In this document: one piece after another, positions 15,977 to 25,608 of the stretch
Layout of the letters: every line of letters starts with the position of its first letter
How positions within the stretch are numbered: the stretch's first letter is position 1
Origin: Curvibacter sp. AEP1-3
GTDB lineage: Bacteria > Pseudomonadota > Gammaproteobacteria > Burkholderiales > Burkholderiaceae_C
DNA length: 64,000 nt
Reading direction: 5' to 3'
NCBI RefSeq assembly: GCF_002163715.1
Contig: NZ_CP015698.1
Coordinates: forward strand, 2,954,201-3,018,200
Made by a program: the position numbers and the translations under genes
The notes under the pieces: model-generated
Database searches by the model: none
The model's input: only the letters and a program-made list of their open reading frames with translations
Told to the model about the DNA's origin: nothing

Positions 15977-17188
15977 CTTCGGAAGGGCAGTGAGCGGCAA
16001 TAGCCGCTCCAAATTCAGTTGCACCTTCACATCGCGGTGTGGCACGCTGGCCACAATGCGGTGTTCCCGCATGCTGGTGTCGCGAATAGCGGGTTCCACC
16101 GTGGGCACGCCGCTTTTGTTGAGAAGCACTGCCACCCGGGGCGTCGTGGTGTTTTGTCCGCGTTGAATGACTACACCGACTTCATTGGTCGCCAAGCGCA
16201 CAAACGAGCCCGGTTGATAGATACCCACCGCCTTTATGAGGGCAGCTCCTGCCTCGTCAATGGCTTGGTTCTCGTCGAAGTAACAGGCCTGCATGGCCGC
16301 GGCCGGAGCTATCGGCAGGCGTGAGGCCCGAGGCGCCAATCGCGCAGCAAACATGTCGGCGCGCCGGATCAGACGTGCCAAGCGGTCGCCGGGCGTGCGC
16401 GGCGCCAAGGGGCCGGGCGCTGCAGTGTGATGTTGGTGGACTGCCGTCAGCCACACCGGCTCCTGAATACCCATCTGTTTGAGCAACAGTGCGGATCGCG
16501 CGGCATGTTGTTCAATCTGCAGTTGTTGCGCTTGGTTGGGCGGTTCCAGTTGCTGAGCGAGCTTGTCCTGCATGTCCGTCATGCTGTAGTTCATGGTCAG
16601 CGCAGCCATGCCGACCAAGGACTGCTCCTGTTCCGGCCAGTTCAGCACATCTTTGGCGGCCAACATACACATTACGCTGACCAACATGGCGTGGGTCGCG
16701 CTGTACATGCGCAGCTCAGTGGAGGACAGGTAAATCAAGGCGAACAGCGTGCCGTCAGGGTTGCGCTGGGTGTGCCTTACCAACTGCCGTTGCAGGCGTT
16801 CCAAGCGGTCCCGGAAGCTGGCTTCGTGGGTGTCGCGCAGCAGTGCATTGCAAATCGCCTGCAGGTCCAGCCAGTCCATGCGATCGTCCTGCGCGGCCTG
16901 GCGTTCGGTCAATGTGTCACTGGAAATCTGGGTTTCAGCAATCTCGCCCAAGGGTTTGTCGTCCCGTACCAGACCATACAAGTGGTCCACATAAGCGCGG
17001 TGATGGGCCTCGGAGTCTGCGACGTCGATGAATAGTCCGCCCCCTCTGTGTGAGATTTCATCCAGGTCGCGCCGTGAGGGAATGACATAGCCTTTGCAGG
17101 CCAAAAGGATTCCTTCCTTGTCCATGAGCGGGAAAGGGAGGGGGGATCCGATACGTATCGATTCGATATTGACGGCGACGAGGTGCAT
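15959..17188 (-). CDS. HD-GYP-like domain protein with apparently degenerate catalytic residues
   Basis: A 409-residue protein. The N-terminal part (MHLVAVNIESIRIGSPLPFPLMDKEGILLACKGYVI...) resembles the DUF3391-like segment found before HD-GYP domains. Residues about 150-300 follow the helical plan of c-di-GMP phosphodiesterases (YSATHAMLVSVMCMLAA, then VHQHHTAAPG near 250 and RLARLIRRADMFAARL), but the metal-binding HD pair is replaced by MTDMQDKL and the GYP tripeptide by APG. It probably lacks phosphodiesterase activity and may bind ligand or partners. It diverges from rfaE2. Confidence 0.72.
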   Translation of the reverse strand: MHLVAVNIESIRIGSPLPFPLMDKEGILLACKGYVIPSRRDLDEISHRGGGLFIDVADSEAHHRAYVDHLYGLVRDDKPLGEIAETQISSDTLTERQAAQDDRMDWLDLQAICNALLRDTHEASFRDRLERLQRQLVRHTQRNPDGTLFALIYLSSTELRMYSATHAMLVSVMCMLAAKDVLNWPEQEQSLVGMAALTMNYSMTDMQDKLAQQLEPPNQAQQLQIEQHAARSALLLKQMGIQEPVWLTAVHQHHTAAPGPLAPRTPGDRLARLIRRADMFAARLAPRASRLPIAPAAAMQACYFDENQAIDEAGAALIKAVGIYQPGSFVRLATNEVGVVIQRGQNTTTPRVAVLLNKSGVPTVEPAIRDTSMREHRIVASVPHRDVKVQLNLERLLPLTALPKSDRPW

Positions 17189-17277
17189 AAGGCTGCGCGA
17201 TTATGCAGCTTCCATCGGCGCTTGGCGCCCACTCTTGAATTGGGTGGTGAAACAGGTGGAACTGATAGGATCGCTGC

Positions 17278-17781
17278 ATGAAAGATGCAGTTCCTCTCCC
17301 CGCTTTCCTCGACAAAATTACGCGTGTTGAAGACCTGTCAGAGGCGCTCGCCAAGCTACCCAAGCCGTGGGTGTTTACGAATGGGGTGTTTGATGTTCTG
17401 CACCGGGGTCACGTCCTGTATCTCGCCCAAGCACGTGCTTTGGGAGGCAGCCTAATCGTTGCGCTCAATACCGATGCCTCGGTACGTCGACTCGGCAAGG
17501 GGGATGACCGCCCGCTCAATGCGGAAGCGGATCGTGCGGTGGTGATGGCCAGCCAAGGCGCCGTGGATCTGGTGACCTGGTTTCCCGAAGACACGCCGGA
17601 AGCCCTGATTGCGCACATACGCCCCGACATTCTGGTCAAAGGCGGCGACTACGATATGTCCAAACTGCCGGAAACCAAGTTGGTAGAGAGCTGGGGTGGA
17701 TTCGCCCGCGCACTGCCTTTTGTATCCGGTTACTCGACAACCGGCCTGGTTAAAAAAATCCGGGCTACAACCGCGGGTTAG
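17278..17781 (+). CDS. rfaE2: D-glycero-beta-D-manno-heptose-1-phosphate adenylyltransferase
   Basis: A 167-residue nucleotidyltransferase that forms ADP-heptose for the LPS inner core. The HxGH motif appears as TNGVFDVLHRGHVLYL near residue 37; the lysine-glycine motif VKGGDYD near residue 122 and the C-terminal YSTTGLVKKI fit the cytidylyltransferase fold. It corresponds to the C-terminal half of HldE; here, as usual in Burkholderiales, the adenylyltransferase is a stand-alone protein. It starts at ATG 17278, shortly after the divergent HD-GYP-like gene, and converges on glnE with an 11-base gap. Confidence 0.92.
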   Translation: MKDAVPLPAFLDKITRVEDLSEALAKLPKPWVFTNGVFDVLHRGHVLYLAQARALGGSLIVALNTDASVRRLGKGDDRPLNAEADRAVVMASQGAVDLVTWFPEDTPEALIAHIRPDILVKGGDYDMSKLPETKLVESWGGFARALPFVSGYSTTGLVKKIRATTAG

Positions 17782-17792
17782 CAAAACGCATC

Positions 17793-20498
17793 TCAGGCGC
17801 CGAAAACCTGGTGCCAAAGCACCATACCCGCATTTTGTTGCTCAATGGCTTCTTCGGTTGGCACCTGTGTAGGGGCTTCATCCAATCGGGCTTGGTGCTG
17901 TAGTTGACGCAGCTGGCGATAGGTTTGTGCGGCCTCCTCTCCCACCGGGGCTGGCAACAAGCCTACCGCCTGAGCACGTTGTAGCAAGGCAATGTTTCCA
18001 ACGTTGTCTAGCAAAGTTGGGTGCAAGCGCCCCGCACTGAGCACCAGGTACTGCACAGTAAATTCGATATCCACCATGCCACCCGGGCTGTGCTTGACGT
18101 CAAACCATTCCGGGCCCGTGGTGTGGCTGCTGCGCACCTTGTCGCGCATGCTGTGAATTTCGTCGCGCAAGGCGATCGGGTCGCGCTGACTGCACAGCAC
18201 TGCGTGGCGCACCTCTTCAAAACGCCGCGCAAGTTCCGGTGACCCAAAAACACAGCGTGCTCGGGTAATGGCTTGATGCTCCCAGGTCCAAGCCGTATTG
18301 CTACCGCGCTGTTGCTGGTAGTTGGCGTAAGCCTCGAAGCTGGTAACCAGCAGGCCTGAATTGCCGTTGGGGCGAAGGGCTGTATCGATCTCATAAAGAT
18401 CACCCTCTCCCGTATTTACGGTCAACCAGTTGATCAGCTTGCGTACCAAGGTCGAATAGACCTCCGGCGCCCGTTCATCTTCGTCGTCGTAAACAAACAC
18501 AATGTCAAGGTCACTGCCGTACCCCAGTTCCTTGCCGCCCAGCTTGCCGTAGGCAATGATGCCGAAGCGCGGAACCTCAGTGTGGCGCGTCTTGAGGCGG
18601 CTCCAACACCAGCGGGTGGTCGTGCTCAGCACGGATTGGGCTAAGGCACTCAGGTCATCCGCAACCTGCTCAACGGTGATACGTCCCTCCACATCGCGTG
18701 CAAGCGTTCTGAACACCTCTGCATGGTGGGCGCGACGCAACAGGTTCAACAGGCTTTCGTCATCATCTTCTCCGCTACCTTGGAGTGCCTGAAGGCGGCG
18801 TTCCAAATCGGCTTCAAAGACAGCCGGATCGAAGCGCTCGTCCAGAATGCGGCTGTCTGCTAGCTCGTCGATGACGCCCGGGTGTTTGAGCAGGTACCGC
18901 GCAGGCCACCGCGCTGCGCCCAGCATCCGCAATAGGCGCTCATGGACTTGCGGTCGCTCCAACAACATAGCGAGGTAGCTTTCCCGCCGAAGCAAGGGCT
19001 CCATCCAATCGGCCAGCCTCACGGCAGCGTCTTCCGTCGTTCTGCCGTCTTGCACCCACTGAGCCGTACGATGCACCAAGCGCGCAAGACGCTGACGCGA
19101 CTCCTCTTTCAGTGCAAGCACTCTGGGGTGCGCGCGCCAAGCAGCAATACGCTCTTTGAAGCTGCCGCTCAAAGCGTCCAAGGTGGCATCGAAGTCGTAT
19201 ACCTCGGCTTTATTTTTTCCGGTGCAACCTTTGCATTGAGGCTCGCCACCACCCAGTAGCGCATCGAATTCCTGCGCCACCATCTCGCGATGCCGGTCCA
19301 GCTCTCGCAGCAGGGCACTGCTGTCCGGGAGCTCCATAGATCGGGCTATCCAGAGCAGGTCGGATTCTTCTGTCGGCAAAACATGGGTTTGCTGGTCATC
19401 CAGGTACTGGATACGGTGCTCCACTTGGCGCAGAAACAGGTAGGCTTCTGACAGCCCGGTGGCACTGCTTTGCGGCATCAGGCCGGCTTGCACCAGGCGC
19501 TGCAGAGCGCTGACAGTCGGCCGGGTACGCAGGTCCGGGTACTGACCGCCGCGTACCACCTGGAGCAACTGGACGGTAAATTCGATTTCCCGGATGCCCC
19601 CGCGGGACAGTTTGACGTCGTTGCTGCGCTCAGGCCGGCCGGCACTGCGCTTGGCAGCGTGCTCCCTGATCTGGCGGTGCAGGATCCGCAATGAATCAAA
19701 AACGTTGTAGTCGAGGTAGCGCCGGAACACAAAGGGCACCACCACCCCCCGCAACTGCAACGCAGTAGCTGAGCCTACGGCCGCTGCCGGCGCGACGACC
19801 CGGCTTTTTAACCAGGCAAACCGTTCCCATTCCCGGCCTTGTACGTGGAAATACTCTTCCAGTGCGCCCAGTGATACCGCTGAGGGGCCGGAGTTGCCAT
19901 TGGGACGCAACGCGAGGTCAACGCGGAAGACGAAGCCATGGTCCGTGCTGTCTCCCACTAGGGCATACATGGCCCGCACCATCTTCCCGAAGAATTCCTG
20001 GTTTGAGATGCGCCCGCGCCCTTGCGGGTCACCGCTGGTCTCTCCGTCCTGGTCATACACATAAATCAGGTCGATATCACTGGAGACATTGAGTTCGCGA
20101 GCGCCTAGCTTTCCCATGCCAATGACCAAAAATTGCGCGGGGCTGCCATTTGCGGTTTGGGGTGTTCCATACTGACTGGCCAGCTGCGAGAAGCTGGCCG
20201 CGTACGCCTGATCCAGTGCCCATTCGGCCAGGCTCGTCATGACGCCTGTGACCTGGGAAACATCCGCGGCGCCGCCGCAATCGAGGCAGACCAAACGTTC
20301 CAATGTGAGCTGCCGGGTAATGCGCAGCGATGTACCCAAGTCATGCCCTGCACTTTGCAGGGCTTTTGTGAGGTGGGAAAGGTCCGCCTTGGTGGGCAGG
20401 CCTGCGGGCAGCATGGCTAGCTCGGTGGCATAACGCCGCCGTATGCGCTGGGCAAAACGGGAGCCGTCCGACACAGCGGAATTCTCAAGGCGGGTCAT
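17793..20498 (-). CDS. glnE: Bifunctional glutamine synthetase adenylyltransferase/deadenylase
   Basis: GlnE attaches and removes AMP on glutamine synthetase in response to PII and glutamine. The 901-residue protein has both nucleotidyltransferase domains: SSDIDLIYVYD near residue 140 (deadenylylation) and GYGSDLDIVFVYDDED near residue 663 (adenylylation), each followed by an ALRPNGNSG block, with a central helical linker. Length is slightly short of the 940 residues common in enterobacteria but usual for this family. It diverges from yhdP with only 27 bases between the start codons, so their promoters must overlap. Confidence 0.96.
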   Translation of the reverse strand: MTRLENSAVSDGSRFAQRIRRRYATELAMLPAGLPTKADLSHLTKALQSAGHDLGTSLRITRQLTLERLVCLDCGGAADVSQVTGVMTSLAEWALDQAYAASFSQLASQYGTPQTANGSPAQFLVIGMGKLGARELNVSSDIDLIYVYDQDGETSGDPQGRGRISNQEFFGKMVRAMYALVGDSTDHGFVFRVDLALRPNGNSGPSAVSLGALEEYFHVQGREWERFAWLKSRVVAPAAAVGSATALQLRGVVVPFVFRRYLDYNVFDSLRILHRQIREHAAKRSAGRPERSNDVKLSRGGIREIEFTVQLLQVVRGGQYPDLRTRPTVSALQRLVQAGLMPQSSATGLSEAYLFLRQVEHRIQYLDDQQTHVLPTEESDLLWIARSMELPDSSALLRELDRHREMVAQEFDALLGGGEPQCKGCTGKNKAEVYDFDATLDALSGSFKERIAAWRAHPRVLALKEESRQRLARLVHRTAQWVQDGRTTEDAAVRLADWMEPLLRRESYLAMLLERPQVHERLLRMLGAARWPARYLLKHPGVIDELADSRILDERFDPAVFEADLERRLQALQGSGEDDDESLLNLLRRAHHAEVFRTLARDVEGRITVEQVADDLSALAQSVLSTTTRWCWSRLKTRHTEVPRFGIIAYGKLGGKELGYGSDLDIVFVYDDEDERAPEVYSTLVRKLINWLTVNTGEGDLYEIDTALRPNGNSGLLVTSFEAYANYQQQRGSNTAWTWEHQAITRARCVFGSPELARRFEEVRHAVLCSQRDPIALRDEIHSMRDKVRSSHTTGPEWFDVKHSPGGMVDIEFTVQYLVLSAGRLHPTLLDNVGNIALLQRAQAVGLLPAPVGEEAAQTYRQLRQLQHQARLDEAPTQVPTEEAIEQQNAGMVLWHQVFGA

Positions 20499-20525
20499 AA
20501 TTCCTGACTAAGTCCCCATAGCACG

Positions 20526-23500
20526 ATGAACGATTTGATTTCCGCCCCCTCACTCCGTCTCCGGGTGTTTGCAATCCTTGCAAAATGGGCGTTGCGTGTG
20601 CTGGCTATGGCGTGGCTGGCCGTTGGCTTGCTGTGGTGCGGACTTCATTTTGTCATTGTGCCGCGAATCGCAGATTTCCGCCCATGGGTGGAAACGCAGG
20701 CCACGCAAGCTTTGGGGTTGCAGGTCCGTATCGGGGAATTGCAAGCCCGGTCCAATGGTGTCATCCCTTCCATCGAATTGTTGCGCGTCACGGTCTTTGA
20801 CCGTGAGGGGCGTGAAGCCTTGCTGTTGCCCAGCGTGTCTGCCGCTTTGTCGCCGCGTTCGATTTTGGGGCTGGGCTTCGAACAGCTGCATGTCGATAGT
20901 CCACAACTCGATATCCGCCGGACCCTGGACGGCAAATGGTGGATTGCGGGATTGGAGATGGTGACTTCCCCGGCCGAGGAGGGTGCGGGAGCCGACTGGC
21001 TGTTCTCTCAAGCTGAAGTCGCTTTGGTGAATGGCAGCGTGACCTGGACAGATGAAACGCGCTCGGTCGAGCCAGTCACTTTCCAGCGCGTCAATCTGGT
21101 CGTGCGTAACCGCTTGCGTACCCACTCCATGCGATTGGATGCCGACCCTCCGGAACACTGGGGTGCCCGACTGAGTGTGCAGGGCGTTTTCCGCCAGCCG
21201 CTGTTGTCCCGGCATGCGGGTCAGTGGACGGAGTGGGACGGGCAGGCGTATGCGGACTTCTCGCGCGTAGACCTGGCAGAACTGGGACGCTATGTGGATT
21301 TGGGTGTTCAGCTCGCGCGGGGCAGTGGTGTGTTTCGTGCCTGGGTCGACGTGGTGCGTGGCACGCCCACCGGGGCTGTCGCCGATGTGAGCTTGAGCCA
21401 TGTGAATGTGACGACAGGGCCCTCGCTGGAGCCGCTGGCACTGGCTTCCGTGTCCGGCAGATTGGGCGCCAGGGCCTTGGATGGCGGTAGCGAATTCAGC
21501 ACGGAGTCATTGCAGTTTGTCACGCAAGACGGCCTGCATTGGCCTGGCGGCAATGTGCGCCTGCAACTGTTCGCCCCAAGCAATAAAGTGCCTGAACACG
21601 GCACATTGACGGCAGACCGGTTGGACCTGGCGGCCTTGGCCCAGATTGCAGGCCGGTTGCCGCTGGAGCCCCAAGCCCACGCGCTGTTGCAAAGGCTTGA
21701 CCCCAAAGGCGTCGTGGATGGCCTGGAGGCCAGCTGGCAAGGCCCCGTCGAAGCGCCACACACCTACAAGGCCAAGGGCAAAGTCAGTCAGTTGAGTTTG
21801 CCCTCCTGCCACTGTGAGGTAGACAGTCGCCCCGGGGTGCAAGGCCTGGACGCTGAATTTGACATGGACCAGACGGGCGGCAAGGCAACGCTCGCCTTGC
21901 GCCGTGGCATGGTGGATGCCTACGGTGTTTTTGAAGACCCTGTCGTGTTTTTTGACCAGCTCACCGGCGATCTCCAGTGGAAGGTGGACGGGCCGCGTCT
22001 TGTTGTGAACGGTAGTAATGTGCGGTTTTCAAATGCCGATGGGCAGGGAGAGCTGAAGTTCAGCTGGCAAAGCGCGGTGGCCGGCAATGGCATGGCGGGC
22101 CCCGGTAGCTTGGATTTGCAAGGCACCCTAGCCAGGGCGGATGGCGCCCGTGTGCACCGTTATTTGCCGCTGGCCATGGAGAAAAATTCGCTTGAATATC
22201 TGCGTGCTTCACTGTTGGGCGGTGTGGCGAGCAACGTGCAATTCAAGGTCAAAGGGGACCTTGCGAAGTTCCCGTATCGCACGGGGCAATCCGGCGAGTT
22301 CCGCATTGCTGCATCCGTGCAGAACGGCAGTTTTGCCTTTGCCCCTGCCTTTGTATTGCCCAAGGACAGCCTCCCGTGGCCGGTGCTGAACCAGTTGCAG
22401 GGCGAGATGGTGCTGGACCGGGACGTTCTGCAAGTCAAAATCAACCGTGGTGTCGTGGGGGCAACAGGCTTGCAGATCGGCAAAGCGGAGGCCCAAGTCA
22501 CCCGCTTGTACGACGCATCGCAGGTGAGCGTAACGGCCGAGGCCAAGGGCCCTTTGCCCGATCTGCTGACGGTGGTGAACACTTCACCCTTGGGCCCCCT
22601 GATGGACAAAGCCCTGGCACAGACTACCGCTACTGGCGTGGCGGATTACAAATTGAAGCTCGGTTTTCCGGTGTCGGACGTCAACAAGGTGACCGTACAA
22701 GGCAGCATCGTGCTAGGCGGCAATGACTTGCAAATCATTCCGGATACCCCCAAGTTCAGCCGGGCACGCGGGACGATTAACTTCACCGAGTCCGGCTTCA
22801 GTCTGGCCGGTGCACAGGCCAGAGCTTTGGGTGGAGACATCAGGGTGGAGGGCGGCTTGTCCTTTGTGGTCGCACCTGCCACTACCGTTGCAGCACGTGC
22901 AGCGCCCAACCAATTGAGGTTTTCCGGGGCGGCGACGGCTGAAGGCTTGCGGCAATCCCGGGAGCTGGGTGCCGCAGGTCGTTTGGCGCAATTTGCCACG
23001 GGTAGCGCTCCTTACACCGCCAGTTTGGGGTTCCGCTCTGGTGTACCGGAGTTGCAGATCAACTCCACCCTGGCAGGCATGGGCCTGAACTTGCCTGCGC
23101 CTTTGGGTAAAACAGCAGAGATGGCATTGCCAGTGCGTTTCGAGTCCGCGCTGATACGCCCTCTGGCTGGTGGGCTGCCGAATAATCGCTTACGTGACCG
23201 CTTGCAGCTAGAGGTGGGCAAGTTGGCTTCGTTCACCTTTGTGCGGGACCTTTCCGGCGTCGAGCCCAGGGTGCTAAGCGGCGCTATCGGGGTGGGGTTG
23301 GCGGCCGACGAATCCGCTCCTTTGCCGGAAGAGGGCGTGGTGGCCAACATGAATATTCCGCGCCTCGATGCGGATGCGTGGTCTGCGGTGCTCGACACAT
23401 TGAGCATGGATGTGCCTGCCAGTGCGGGCGCCAAACCTGCCGCTATTGGCGGGCTGGCCACTAGCGGCTACATGCCCACCGTGCTGGTGCTCCGTGCGAA

Positions 23501-24581
23501 AGAATTGTTAGTTTCCGGGCGGCAGATCAATAACGTGGTGGTGGGCGGTGGTCGCGAGGGTCCTCTATGGCGTGCCAACCTGGATGCCACGGAGCTCAGC
23601 GGCTATATGGAATACCGCCAGCCGTCTGGCGCGAATGCGGGGCGCTTGTATGCGCGCTTGGCCCGCCTCTCCATTGGCCAGAGCAGTGCTCAGGATGTGG
23701 AGTCCCTGCTGGATGAACAGCCCTCTGCCATTCCGGCACTTGACATCGAGGTGAATGACTTTGTGCTCCGGGGCAAAAAGCTGGGCCGCATCGACATAGA
23801 GGCGGTCAATCTGGGGAGCGCCAACACCCGGGAGTGGCGCCTGAACCGATTCAACATCCAGACGCCGGAGGCTCAGCTCACGGCGAGCGGCAATTGGGCC
23901 AGCATCAATGCGTCTGCCGCCCCGGTGGGCAAAAGCGTACGCGAGCGCCGCCGCACCGTGCTGAACTTCAAGCTGGATATCAATGACTCGGGCGAGCTGC
24001 TCACTAGGTTGGGGATGCCGGGCGTGGTGCGCAAAGGCAATGGCAAGGTGGAAGGACAGGTGGCGTGGGCGGGCTCGCCGATCACGGTCGACTACCCGAG
24101 CATGAGCGGCAAGTTCAATGTGAATGTGGAAACCGGCCAGTTTTTGAAAGCTGAGCCCGGCATCGCCAAGTTGCTGGGCGTGTTGAGCCTGCAAAGCCTG
24201 CCGCGCCGTTTGACCCTGGATTTCCGGGATGTATTCAGCGAGGGCTTTGCGTTTGATTACTTCCGGGGCGATATTGCGGTTGAGCAGGGCATTGCCAAAA
24301 CCAGCAACTTGCAGATGAAGGGCGTGAACGCTGCGGTGTTGATGGACGGCCAGGCCGACATTGCCAAGGAAACCCAAAATCTGCGGGTGGTGGTGGTGCC
24401 TGAAATCAATGCCGGCAGTGCCTCCCTGATTGCCTCAGCGATCAACCCGGTGGTGGGCTTGAGCACCTTTCTGGCCCAACTGTTGTTGCGTGGGCCGCTG
24501 GTCAATGCAGCGACCCAAGAATTCGTTGTGGACGGCACTTGGCTGGACCCGAAAGTGACCCAGGTGCCCCGCAAGCCTTGA
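20526..24581 (+). CDS. yhdP: YhdP family AsmA-like protein (intermembrane phospholipid transport)
   Basis: A 1351-residue protein with one N-terminal transmembrane helix (RVLAMAWLAVGLLWCGLHFVIV) and a very long periplasmic region of repeated beta-strands. The C-terminal block (SGKFNVNVETGQFLKAEPGIAKLLGVLSLQSLPRRLTLDFRDVFSEGFAFD...) is the YhdP/AsmA2 signature. In E. coli YhdP, with TamB and YdbH, forms hydrophobic bridges carrying phospholipid to the outer membrane. The family length (about 1270 residues in E. coli) agrees. It is followed after 34 bases by the nitrilase gene, a linkage common in betaproteobacteria. Confidence 0.93.
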   Translation: MNDLISAPSLRLRVFAILAKWALRVLAMAWLAVGLLWCGLHFVIVPRIADFRPWVETQATQALGLQVRIGELQARSNGVIPSIELLRVTVFDREGREALLLPSVSAALSPRSILGLGFEQLHVDSPQLDIRRTLDGKWWIAGLEMVTSPAEEGAGADWLFSQAEVALVNGSVTWTDETRSVEPVTFQRVNLVVRNRLRTHSMRLDADPPEHWGARLSVQGVFRQPLLSRHAGQWTEWDGQAYADFSRVDLAELGRYVDLGVQLARGSGVFRAWVDVVRGTPTGAVADVSLSHVNVTTGPSLEPLALASVSGRLGARALDGGSEFSTESLQFVTQDGLHWPGGNVRLQLFAPSNKVPEHGTLTADRLDLAALAQIAGRLPLEPQAHALLQRLDPKGVVDGLEASWQGPVEAPHTYKAKGKVSQLSLPSCHCEVDSRPGVQGLDAEFDMDQTGGKATLALRRGMVDAYGVFEDPVVFFDQLTGDLQWKVDGPRLVVNGSNVRFSNADGQGELKFSWQSAVAGNGMAGPGSLDLQGTLARADGARVHRYLPLAMEKNSLEYLRASLLGGVASNVQFKVKGDLAKFPYRTGQSGEFRIAASVQNGSFAFAPAFVLPKDSLPWPVLNQLQGEMVLDRDVLQVKINRGVVGATGLQIGKAEAQVTRLYDASQVSVTAEAKGPLPDLLTVVNTSPLGPLMDKALAQTTATGVADYKLKLGFPVSDVNKVTVQGSIVLGGNDLQIIPDTPKFSRARGTINFTESGFSLAGAQARALGGDIRVEGGLSFVVAPATTVAARAAPNQLRFSGAATAEGLRQSRELGAAGRLAQFATGSAPYTASLGFRSGVPELQINSTLAGMGLNLPAPLGKTAEMALPVRFESALIRPLAGGLPNNRLRDRLQLEVGKLASFTFVRDLSGVEPRVLSGAIGVGLAADESAPLPEEGVVANMNIPRLDADAWSAVLDTLSMDVPASAGAKPAAIGGLATSGYMPTVLVLRAKELLVSGRQINNVVVGGGREGPLWRANLDATELSGYMEYRQPSGANAGRLYARLARLSIGQSSAQDVESLLDEQPSAIPALDIEVNDFVLRGKKLGRIDIEAVNLGSANTREWRLNRFNIQTPEAQLTASGNWASINASAAPVGKSVRERRRTVLNFKLDINDSGELLTRLGMPGVVRKGNGKVEGQVAWAGSPITVDYPSMSGKFNVNVETGQFLKAEPGIAKLLGVLSLQSLPRRLTLDFRDVFSEGFAFDYFRGDIAVEQGIAKTSNLQMKGVNAAVLMDGQADIAKETQNLRVVVVPEINAGSASLIASAINPVVGLSTFLAQLLLRGPLVNAATQEFVVDGTWLDPKVTQVPRKP

Positions 24582-24615
24582 GAGCGCAAAGCTGCTTTGT
24601 TAATCGGAGAAATAT

Positions 24616-25434
24616 ATGAAAGTTGCTGCCATTCAGATGGTGTCCACCGGTGATCTGCAAGACAACCTCCATGTCGCGCGCTCCCTGCTTGGGCAGGCGG
24701 CAGAGGCGGGGGCGGAGTTGGCAGTGTTGCCCGAGTACTTCTGCCTGATCGGTCCGAAGGACTCCGACAAACTGGGCATTCAGGAGCCCTATGGCTCAGG
24801 CCCCATCCAAGAGTTTGTGGCAAACGCCGCGCGGGATCTTGGGCTGTGGATTGTGGCCGGCACCCTGCCCCTGACAGCGAGCCAGCCTGACCATGTGTTC
24901 AACAGTTCGCTCGCCTACAACCCGCAAGGCGAGTGCTTGGCCCGTTACGACAAGATTCACCTGTTCCGATACAGCAACGGCACCGAGAGTTACGACGAAT
25001 CCCGCGTGCTCGAGCGCGGCAGCACCCCCACCGCGTTTACTTTGCCTTCCAAAGATGGACACACTTGGTCGGTGGGCATGAGCGTGTGCTACGACATGCG
25101 TTTTGCTGAGCTGTACCGCGAGTACGCCAAGCGGGGTGTGGACTTGTTGCTGGCGCCCAGCGCCTTTACCCACACGACGGGCGAAGCCCACTGGGAAGTG
25201 CTCTTGCGGGCCCGCGCGATTGAAAATTTGTCCTTTGTGGCGGCAGCAGCCCAAGGCGGCGTGCACCCCAGCGGGCGGCGTACCTGGGGCCAGAGTCTGC
25301 TAATCGACCCTTGGGGCAAAGTGCTGGCTCAGCAGGCGCAAGGCCCGGGGGTGGTGCTGGCGGATCTGGACTACCGCCAACTGCAACATTGCAGGGCACA
25401 GCTGCCCGCTCTGCAGCACCGGGTTCTGGCGTGA
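24616..25434 (+). CDS. Carbon-nitrogen hydrolase (nitrilase superfamily, Nit1-like)
   Basis: A 272-residue enzyme with the Glu-Lys-Cys triad of the superfamily: AVLPEYFCL (E40), YDKIHLFRY (K near 113) and VGMSVCYDMRFAELYR (C near 157). Order and spacing place it in the Nit1/NitFhit-like branch, whose members hydrolyse deaminated glutathione or simple omega-amides; NIT-type repair of metabolite damage is the likeliest role. The preceding sequence AATCGGAGAAATAT gives a good ribosome site. It is probably cotranscribed with yhdP. Confidence 0.9.
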   Translation: MKVAAIQMVSTGDLQDNLHVARSLLGQAAEAGAELAVLPEYFCLIGPKDSDKLGIQEPYGSGPIQEFVANAARDLGLWIVAGTLPLTASQPDHVFNSSLAYNPQGECLARYDKIHLFRYSNGTESYDESRVLERGSTPTAFTLPSKDGHTWSVGMSVCYDMRFAELYREYAKRGVDLLLAPSAFTHTTGEAHWEVLLRARAIENLSFVAAAAQGGVHPSGRRTWGQSLLIDPWGKVLAQQAQGPGVVLADLDYRQLQHCRAQLPALQHRVLA

Positions 25435-25446
25435 ATGCTATGAATT

Positions 25447-25484
25447 TAGGAGCTGCTTGCGCTTGCTTGACGGGCGCTAGTGGC
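25447..25484 (+). repeat. Dispersed intergenic repeat, family 1, copy C
   Basis: AGCTGCTTGCGCTTGCTTGA then CGGGCGCTAGTGGC and a T-rich run. It lies in the convergent gap between the nitrilase gene and the small membrane protein gene and slightly overlaps the latter's 3' end. Confidence 0.65.
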
Positions 25485-25608
25485 TGTTTTTGTCCTTATC
25501 TTCGTCTTGCGGCAGTTCGCCGTTCTCCCGGCCCGAAAACATGGTCCACCAAATGATGCCTACAAATATCAGGCCCGCGCCCAAGGCTTCCAGCAATAGC
25601 AAGGTCAT
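25477..25608 (-). CDS. Small single-pass membrane protein
   Basis: This 43-residue ORF has one N-terminal hydrophobic helix (MTLLLLEALGAGLIFVGIIWWTMF) and a charged tail (SGRENGELPQDEDKDKNSH). No family is recognised with certainty; the arrangement resembles other tiny inner-membrane proteins of beta- and gammaproteobacteria. Its start codon lies on the palindrome CATG shared with mltA on the opposite strand. It would be missed by length filters. The coherent helix-plus-acidic-tail design argues for a real gene, but ribosome-site evidence is weak. Confidence 0.5.
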   Translation of the reverse strand: MTLLLLEALGAGLIFVGIIWWTMFSGRENGELPQDEDKDKNSH

